A stretch of 20,248 nucleotides of DNA from an uncultured Collinsella sp. Its GTDB lineage: Bacteria > Actinomycetota > Coriobacteriia > Coriobacteriales > Coriobacteriaceae. Position 1 is the stretch's first letter. The number at the start of each line of letters is the position of its first letter. The position numbers and the translations under genes are program-made. The notes beneath the pieces were generated by a model. It was not told where the DNA came from and made no database searches. It was given only the letters and a program-made list of their open reading frames with translations. This document shows, in pieces, positions 15,644-20,248 of the stretch. The stretch is taken from the NCBI GenBank assembly GCA_900757385.1, contig CAAENO010000063.1:1-20248 (forward strand). The letters run 5' to 3'.

Positions 15644-16072
15644 GTGGTCGCGCTCGCGCTGGACATAGGGGAGACCAGGATCGGCATCGCCGTCTCGAGC
15701 CGTGATGGCGAGATGGCGATGCCCGTCAAGGTGCTCCCGGCCGCCGAGGTTACCGGTATGGCCAAGACGTTCCGTTACCTGGTCGAGGACTATGAGCCCG
15801 ACATCTTGGTGAGCGGGCGTCCCCTGACCATGGCCGGCGAGCCCGGCCCCCAGGCCGAGCGCGTTGCCGCCGTAGCGCAAAAGATCGCCGACGAGCTCGA
15901 CCTTCCGCTGGAGTTTGAGGACGAGCGCCTGTCCTCGCAAGAGGCCAAGCGTATCCTGCGCGAGCAGGGACTCAACGAAAAGCAGATGAGGGGCAAGATC
16001 GACATGATCGCCGCCAGCCTGTTCTTGCAGACGTGGCTCGATCGCAAAAACGAGGAGGTTTCGCATGTCTAG
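15644..16072 (+). CDS. ruvX: YqgF/RuvX-type RNase H-fold nuclease
   Basis: Predicted pre-16S rRNA processing nuclease, long annotated as a putative Holliday junction resolvase. The protein has 142 residues, with the family motifs in order. These are LDIGETRIGIAVS (6-18) with the first metal-ligand Asp7, VSGRPLTMAGEPGPQAERV (56-74), FEDERLSS (91-98), and IDMIAASLFLQTWLD (119-133) with the last acidic ligand Asp120. The start is GTG 15644, 9 nt after the alaS stop. No strong ribosome binding site is seen, so coupling to alaS is likely. Its end overlaps the mltG start by 8 nt. The order alaS-ruvX-mltG is widely conserved in Gram-positives. Confidence 0.95.
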   Translation: MVALALDIGETRIGIAVSSRDGEMAMPVKVLPAAEVTGMAKTFRYLVEDYEPDILVSGRPLTMAGEPGPQAERVAAVAQKIADELDLPLEFEDERLSSQEAKRILREQGLNEKQMRGKIDMIAASLFLQTWLDRKNEEVSHV

Positions 16073-17474
16073 CGCTTTCGATCCGCGCCAGCCGAATCGT
16101 ACACGACAGCCTGCGCCACGCCCTGTATCGTCCGGTCAGCGTCCGATGCAACCGACTCAGTGCGCGGCCCAACCCGCCGCACGTTCGGCGCAGGCCTCTT
16201 CTCGCCCCGCGCAGCCCACTCAGCGTCCGGGCCAGCGGCCTGCTAGTCGTCCTGCCCAGCAGTCCGCCGCCCGCGCGGCCCAGCCCGCGGGCGGTTCCCG
16301 CTTTAAGCAGCAGACGCCTACCCAGCGCGCGCAGGCCCCTCAATCGCACGCGCATCATGCACGCGGCTCGCACGGCGTTGTTCCGGCCACGCGCTCGAGC
16401 TATAACACGCGCGCTCGCCGTGGTGCCCAAAAGAAAAGCTCGCCGGTGCCTATGATTATCGGTGCTGTGGTTGCGGCGATCGTTCTCGCTGCCATCGCCT
16501 TCTTCGCCGTACCGGCTGTCAAGGGCCTTTTTGCCGGTGAGGATGCGAAAGTCACTGCTGGCCAGCAGGTTACTATCACTATTCCCGATGGTGCCTCGGG
16601 TGACAGCATCGCTTCGATTCTCTCCGAGAACCATATCGTCGAAAATCCCAAGGATTATTACGCGGCGGTCAAAAAGCTCAACGCCGACATGTCGCTCAAG
16701 CCCGGCACCTACTCGTTCACGACACTCATGGACGCGACCAAGGTCGTTCAGCAGCTCATGGAGGGCCCCAATGCGGGCTCCGATGCACTGACTATCCCAG
16801 AGGGCCTGACGGTTGACCAGGTCGCCGATCGCGTGGCCAAGGCATACGACAGTATCTCCAAGGAAGACTTCCTCAATCAGGCAAAGGCCTCCAACTATGT
16901 GAAGGACTATAGCTTCCTTGAGGGCGCTGCAAACGATTCGCTCGAGGGCTTCCTATTCCCCAAGACCTATTCGTTGGGTAAGGACCCGTCTGCCGATGAT
17001 GTGATTCGCGCCATGCTCGATCAGTTTAAGACTGAGTATAAGTCGCTTGACTTTGCCAGCTGCGAGGCCAAGATCAAGGAGCGCTATGGCGTGGAGATGT
17101 CCGACTACGACATCGTCAACTTGGCCTCTATTGTTGAGCGCGAGGGCCTCAACGCCGATCAACGTGCGCACGTGGCCTCGGTTTTTTACAACCGCCTTGC
17201 CGGCAAGCTCGACGGTCTGCGTTATCTCAACAGCGATGCGACCATGATGTATGTCACCGGCGGCGAGGTTGCCGCCGACGACCTGCAGAGCGATAGCCCG
17301 TATAACACCTATAAGCACGAGGGCCTGCCGCCCACGCCCATCTGCTCTCCGTCGCTCGAGGCGCTCAAGGCCACCCTTGAGCCGACCGACTCCGATGACC
17401 TGTATTTCTACATTACACAGGACGAGGAGTACTTCTCGCAAACCTACGAAGAGCATCAACAGTCTTGGAATTAG
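16065..17474 (+). CDS. mltG: Endolytic transglycosylase MltG (YceG-like)
   Basis: A membrane-anchored lytic transglycosylase that cuts nascent glycan strands and helps end peptidoglycan chain elongation. Residues 1-125 are a low-complexity cytosolic tail rich in Gln, Pro, Ala and Arg. One membrane segment follows (about 129-151), then a LysM-like region and the catalytic YceG domain. LEGFLFPKTY lies at 293-302, and catalytic Glu358 is in LASIVEREG. VFYNRL is at 373-378, SPYNTYKHEGLPPTPI at 411-426, and the closing FSQTYEEH at 457-464. The 469-residue length exceeds Gram-negative MltG mainly because of the tail. GAGGAGG at 16052-16058 precedes the ATG inside ruvX. The next gene starts 1 nt after its stop. 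Confidence 0.95.
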   Translation: MSSAFDPRQPNRTRQPAPRPVSSGQRPMQPTQCAAQPAARSAQASSRPAQPTQRPGQRPASRPAQQSAARAAQPAGGSRFKQQTPTQRAQAPQSHAHHARGSHGVVPATRSSYNTRARRGAQKKSSPVPMIIGAVVAAIVLAAIAFFAVPAVKGLFAGEDAKVTAGQQVTITIPDGASGDSIASILSENHIVENPKDYYAAVKKLNADMSLKPGTYSFTTLMDATKVVQQLMEGPNAGSDALTIPEGLTVDQVADRVAKAYDSISKEDFLNQAKASNYVKDYSFLEGAANDSLEGFLFPKTYSLGKDPSADDVIRAMLDQFKTEYKSLDFASCEAKIKERYGVEMSDYDIVNLASIVEREGLNADQRAHVASVFYNRLAGKLDGLRYLNSDATMMYVTGGEVAADDLQSDSPYNTYKHEGLPPTPICSPSLEALKATLEPTDSDDLYFYITQDEEYFSQTYEEHQQSWN

Positions 17475-17475
17475 C

Positions 17476-17973
17476 ATGAGGATTTTTAGCCCCAAACGAT
17501 ACGTTGCCTCGGTCGATCGCATCGACCTTGATACCCTGTGGGCCGACGGCAAACGCGCCATTCTGCTCGATCGCGATAACACCCTGGTGCCGCGCGACAC
17601 CGAGCAGGTTCCCGCCGCGGTTTCCGCTTGGCTTGACGCCGCCCGCGCCAAAGGCTTTAAGCTGTGCATGGTGTCCAACAACTGGCATCGCGATCAGGTC
17701 ATGAGCTCTGCACGCGAGCTGGGACTCGAGGCCATTAGCCACGCCATGAAGCCGGCGCCGTTTGCCCTCAAGGCGGGTCTTCAGCGCCTCGGCGCCACGG
17801 CCGACGAGGCGGTACTGATCGGTGATCAGCTCTACACTGACGTGTGGAGTGGCAATTTAGCCGGCGTCGATACCATCCTGGTAAAGCCGCAGGCGACGCA
17901 GGACCTGTGGTATACGCAGATCTTCCGTATTTTTGAGCGCCGGGCCCTGCGCGACCTTCCCTGCGAGGAATAG
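17476..17973 (+). CDS. yqeG: YqeG-family HAD-type (IIIA) phosphatase
   Basis: A 165-residue cytosolic phosphatase of the haloacid dehalogenase superfamily; its substrate is not known from sequence. Motif I is LLDRDNTLV, with Asp32 and Asp34. Motif II is Ser67 in MVSNNW, motif III Lys92 in MKPAP, and motif IV Asp117 and Asp122 in IGDQLYTD. It lacks a cap domain insert, as expected for subclass IIIA. It starts 1 nt after the mltG stop, without a visible ribosome binding site, so it probably depends on translational coupling. In Bacillus, yqeG lies in a cluster with a shikimate dehydrogenase gene. Here it precedes shikimate kinase, so an association with aro genes recurs. Confidence 0.88.
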   Translation: MRIFSPKRYVASVDRIDLDTLWADGKRAILLDRDNTLVPRDTEQVPAAVSAWLDAARAKGFKLCMVSNNWHRDQVMSSARELGLEAISHAMKPAPFALKAGLQRLGATADEAVLIGDQLYTDVWSGNLAGVDTILVKPQATQDLWYTQIFRIFERRALRDLPCEE

Positions 17974-17981
17974 GTTTCGCC

Positions 17982-18515
17982 ATGTCTCAGCACATCAAAC
18001 ACGGCTGCGACCATATCTTCTTTATCGGCTTTTTGGGCGCGGGCAAGTCGACGCTCGCGCGCAACGTCGGCACCATGTTCAAGCGGCGTTTTATCGATAC
18101 CGATCGCCTGGTCGTGCGCCGTTGCGGCAAGTCGGTAACCGAGATTTTTGAGACCGAGGGCGAGGACCGTTTTCGCGAGCTCGAGACCTCGGCGCTCCGT
18201 TCGCTCCAAAGCGAGCGCAGCCTGTTGGTTTCGTGCGGTGGCGGTATCGTCGAGACACCGGTGAATATTGAGCTGATGCACGATATGGGTACGTGCGTGT
18301 ACCTCGAGGGCGACTTCGAGGATTCGATTCGCCAGATTCGTCGGTCCGACACGCGCCCCGATTTCCGCTCGCCCGAGCATGCCGCGCGCCTGTTTGAGCA
18401 TCGCCGTCCGCTGTATCGTCAGGCCGCAGATATTACCCTTGATATTCGCAACAAGTCCTTCGAGGACGTTTCCTACCTTTGTGCCGAGATGCTTTTGGAG
18501 CGTGGACTGCTATGA
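17982..18515 (+). CDS. aroK: Shikimate kinase
   Basis: Phosphorylates shikimate to shikimate 3-phosphate with ATP, the fifth step of the aromatic amino acid pathway, in the cytosol. All key residues appear intact in the 177-residue protein. Walker A is GFLGAGKS (16-23), and substrate-binding Asp39/Asp41 are in FIDTD. The shikimate-contacting Arg65 is in DRFRELE, the glycine triplet is in SCGGGIV (84-90), lid Arg125 is in DTRPDF, and Arg142 is in RRPLYRQAAD. GAGGAA at 17965-17970 precedes the ATG. The stop overlaps the next start as ATGA. The intact state of this enzyme contrasts with the decayed active site of the aroB homologue next to it. Confidence 0.95.
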   Translation: MSQHIKHGCDHIFFIGFLGAGKSTLARNVGTMFKRRFIDTDRLVVRRCGKSVTEIFETEGEDRFRELETSALRSLQSERSLLVSCGGGIVETPVNIELMHDMGTCVYLEGDFEDSIRQIRRSDTRPDFRSPEHAARLFEHRRPLYRQAADITLDIRNKSFEDVSYLCAEMLLERGLL

Positions 18516-19621
18516 TTCGCCGTCAACTGATCAATTTCCAAAATCGCAGTGTCGATGTTCGCGTCGGCTTTAACGCTTTTAGTGAGCTGTCGCGTATGTT
18601 TGCCTCGGCCGTGGGTAAGCCCAAGCGTGCGATGGTTGTCTGGAACAGCGCTGTTTCCGACCGCTTTGGCGAGATCGTTGAGCACGCTCTGGTCGATGCC
18701 GGCTTTGCCGTGTCGCCGCTCGTCCTCGAGGTTTCGCCTGCCGGTGCTACGCTGGCCGATGCCGACGCTATCTTTGGCGCCCTGTCTGCCAACGGCGTTA
18801 CCTGCGACGATCTGGTTGTCGCCGTTGGCGATGCCGCAACCTGCTCGGTTGTTAGCTGGTGCGCCAACCAGTGGTGCGGCCGAACTGAGTGCGCGCTGTT
18901 GCCGACGACCTTCGACGCCATGCTCACGGTCGCGACGACCATGAAGCCGCTCGTCGCCTCGTCGGCCAATGCGCTTCCCGCTATCGCGTTCCGTCCCGAA
19001 CCGGGCTTGGTCGTGTGTGACCTCGACCTTGTTCGCGAAGCGGACCCCGAGGACCTCAAGCTCGGCTATGCGGTACTTGTTGGCACCATGCTTTCGAGCA
19101 GCAAGTCGCGCTGGAATCAGTTTATTGAGACTGTCCCCGAGATTCTTGCTGGTGAGGAGGTCGCGCTCGTCAATGCCGTCCAATGGTCTCAGACTGCCCG
19201 CAAGGACGTGCTGACGGCCACGAACCCGAGCGCTCGCCATGCGCTCGATTTTGGCAAGATGGGGGAACGCACCCTGCGCGCCTGCTTGGGCGATGCCGCT
19301 TCGCAGGTCCCTGCCTACCAGCTGTTGTCCGAGGGCATGCGCTTCGAGGCGCGCCTTGCACATGATGCCTGCGACTTCGATATCGATTACGTCTTTGAGG
19401 TCGATGACTGCCTGGAGGACTTTGGTATCGAGGAGCTTGCCTTCGATCTGGAGCCCGCCGCATATATCGAGGAGTTCCGCAGGCAGCAGTTTGTCCGCTC
19501 GAACCGCAGTATGTTGCCGCTGCCCGCGGCACTCGGCGCCATTCGTCTAACGAGCGTTGAGGACGAGGTTCTTGAGCGCCATGCTCACGCCTACTTGGCT
19601 TCTCGCAAAGAACTTCTCTAA
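18512..19621 (+). CDS. aroB-like: Degenerate 3-dehydroquinate synthase homologue (probable pseudoenzyme)
   Basis: A 369-residue, full-length, uninterrupted homologue of AroB by overall alignment, length and position behind aroK. Landmarks survive: DDLVVAVGD (99-107), LPTTFDAML (130-138), FRPEPGLVVCDLD (160-172) and LGYAVLVG (184-191). The active site does not. The NAD-binding GGGVxGD is GDAATCS. The substrate and metal region QVDSSVGGKT is LTVATTMKPL. KNxIGAF is replaced. The metal-ligand Glu and the Lys of AEVIK are lost at 187-190. NLGHTFGH is DFGKMGER (246-253), and HGE is LSE (272-274). The later DKK is also gone. The true enzyme makes 3-dehydroquinate from DAHP; this one should not. Possible roles are a structural partner of AroK or a ligand sensor. 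It overlaps aroK by 4 nt, and codon use matches its neighbours. Confidence 0.82.
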   Translation: MIRRQLINFQNRSVDVRVGFNAFSELSRMFASAVGKPKRAMVVWNSAVSDRFGEIVEHALVDAGFAVSPLVLEVSPAGATLADADAIFGALSANGVTCDDLVVAVGDAATCSVVSWCANQWCGRTECALLPTTFDAMLTVATTMKPLVASSANALPAIAFRPEPGLVVCDLDLVREADPEDLKLGYAVLVGTMLSSSKSRWNQFIETVPEILAGEEVALVNAVQWSQTARKDVLTATNPSARHALDFGKMGERTLRACLGDAASQVPAYQLLSEGMRFEARLAHDACDFDIDYVFEVDDCLEDFGIEELAFDLEPAAYIEEFRRQQFVRSNRSMLPLPAALGAIRLTSVEDEVLERHAHAYLASRKELL

Positions 19622-19627
19622 GATTTA

Positions 19628-19653
19628 TTGACATCCATCGTCTTTCGTATCAT
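19628..19653 (+). promoter_or_regulatory. Possible promoter of the Xaa-Pro peptidase gene
   Basis: A perfect TTGACA (19628-19633) is followed by TATCAT (19648-19653), but the spacing is only 14 nt, which is short for sigma-70. Alternative -10 positions at 16-17 nt (CATGTT) are poor. If used, transcription would start just before the hairpin at 19659. Confidence 0.4.
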
Positions 19654-19658
19654 GTTGA

Positions 19659-19721
19659 GGGACGGGTTTTCAATCGGTTGCGGATCGCAAGCGATTCCGT
19701 CGTTCGGTTGAGACCCGTCCC
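19659..19721 (+). other. Long imperfect hairpin between the aroB-like and peptidase genes
   Basis: Nine perfect base pairs (19659-19667 with 19713-19721) extend inward through a further roughly nine pairs with wobbles and one bulge (to about 19677/19704). An inner hairpin follows (19681-19688 with 19691-19699). Only TTTT follows, at 19726-19729, so it is a weak terminator by T-run. It may end the alaS operon, or, if the TTGACA promoter upstream is real, be a structured 5' leader of the peptidase mRNA. Confidence 0.6.
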
Positions 19722-19753
19722 GCACTTTTAGAGACAACAAGAAAGGAATCTGC

Positions 19754-20248
19754 ATGTCAGAGTTTGCTGCCGGCCCTGCCGGTCGTATCGAGCGTGTCCG
19801 TACCCTGATGGCTGAGCGCGGCTACGACGCTGTCGTGGTTCGTGACGAGGCCAATCTTCGTTGGCTTACGGGCGTGAAGGGCGTCTTCGATTACACCTTC
19901 GAGTTCCCGCACGCGGCGTTTATTACGGCTGACCAGTGCCTGTTCCATACCGACTCGCGCTACCTCAACAGCTTTGAGGAGAACACGCCCGCCGGCAGCC
20001 CCTGGGTCTACGACATGGACGAGGGCACCATCCCCGGTTGGGTCGCCGGCAAGATCGCGGCCAACAAGTGCCGCGTCTGCGCTGTCGAGGACGACATGCA
20101 GATCAACTTCTACCAGGGTATTCAGCGTGGCCTGGAGGATCGTTCTGTAGCCTGCATGCTGCCGCTGATGCATGACGACATTCGCAAGATGCGCGCCATC
20201 AAGGACGCCGAGGAGATCGAGCTCATGCGCCATGCGCAGTCGATCACC
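19754..20248 (+). CDS. Xaa-Pro aminopeptidase (M24 family), N-terminal part
   Basis: The first 165 codons of a gene that continues past the window edge. The product shows the creatinase/prolidase N-terminal domain: RIERVRTLMAERGYDAVVVR, then NLRWLTG (about 36-42), FHTDSRYLNSF (about 65-75), and IRKMRAIKDAEEIELMR near the end. The last stretch is the usual link to the metal-binding pita-bread domain, which lies outside. Predicted to cleave the N-terminal residue before proline, with two divalent metals. AAAGGAA at 19742-19748 precedes the ATG by about 5 nt. In many Gram-positives this gene follows aroB/aroQ and precedes efp, so the position is conventional. The catalytic metal ligands cannot be checked here. 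Confidence 0.88.
   Translation, partial: MSEFAAGPAGRIERVRTLMAERGYDAVVVRDEANLRWLTGVKGVFDYTFEFPHAAFITADQCLFHTDSRYLNSFEENTPAGSPWVYDMDEGTIPGWVAGKIAANKCRVCAVEDDMQINFYQGIQRGLEDRSVACMLPLMHDDIRKMRAIKDAEEIELMRHAQSIT

Noticed and set aside
12995..16066. 1023-codon open frame on the - strand opposite alaS and ruvX
   Set aside because: Same cause. It spans two genes of certain identity, and its product has no recognisable motif or credible ribosome binding site.
18512..19621. The aroB homologue as a pseudogene
   Set aside because: The frame is complete with a coupled start, normal length and codon use like its neighbours. Only the active-site motifs are changed, which fits a retained pseudoenzyme better than a decaying gene.
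1..20248. Phage, insertion sequence, CRISPR, toxin-antitoxin or restriction genes
   Set aside because: No transposase, integrase, repeat-spacer array or defence-gene motif was seen on either strand; apart from one small reverse-strand gene the window is core-genome in character.

Overview
The window looks like the chromosome of a high-GC Gram-positive bacterium, most likely a gut Coriobacteriia member close to Collinsella. This is inferred from strong G/C bias at third codon positions, Shine-Dalgarno starts, short intergenic gaps, a SigB/RsbW-type module, and the gene order. No phage, insertion sequence, CRISPR array, tRNA or rRNA is visible. Nearly everything is on the + strand. The one clear exception is a 79-codon membrane-protein gene at 12543-12782. 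There is no gene-free stretch longer than 300 bases.

Layout. Positions 1-2980 hold ileS with the end of a structured leader before it and a strong terminator after it. 3094-4706 is the lspA-rluD pair (1-nt stop/start overlap). 4789-6084 is a membrane glycosyltransferase closed by a second strong terminator. 6164-7865 holds a small stand-alone prepilin (A24) peptidase and a dGTPase-family HD hydrolase. 7926-9275 is rarA. 9371-12536 is a tight four-gene unit: a coiled-coil membrane protein, an RsbW-like anti-sigma protein, a SigB/SigF-type sigma factor and an AI-2E family transporter. 12543-12976 holds the reverse-strand small gene, a terminator and the alaS promoter. 12977-19621 is a six-gene run with overlaps or gaps of 9 nt or less: alaS, ruvX, mltG, yqeG, aroK and an aroB homologue. 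After a spacer with a long hairpin, an Xaa-Pro peptidase gene begins at 19754 and runs off the window.

How the parts work together. Most of the content is housekeeping: tRNA charging, lipoprotein maturation, rRNA modification, dNTP control, replication-fork repair, peptidoglycan termination and shikimate phosphorylation. Two proteins depart from their families. The aroB homologue is full length and in frame, but it has lost essentially every NAD-, metal- and substrate-binding motif of 3-dehydroquinate synthase. It sits directly behind an apparently intact shikimate kinase. The RsbW-like protein beside the sigma factor has lost the N-box Asn and the glycine-rich ATP-binding boxes. Both look like conserved pseudoenzymes, and they are the best candidates for undescribed biology here. 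All family calls are from motif reading by eye; no database search was possible.
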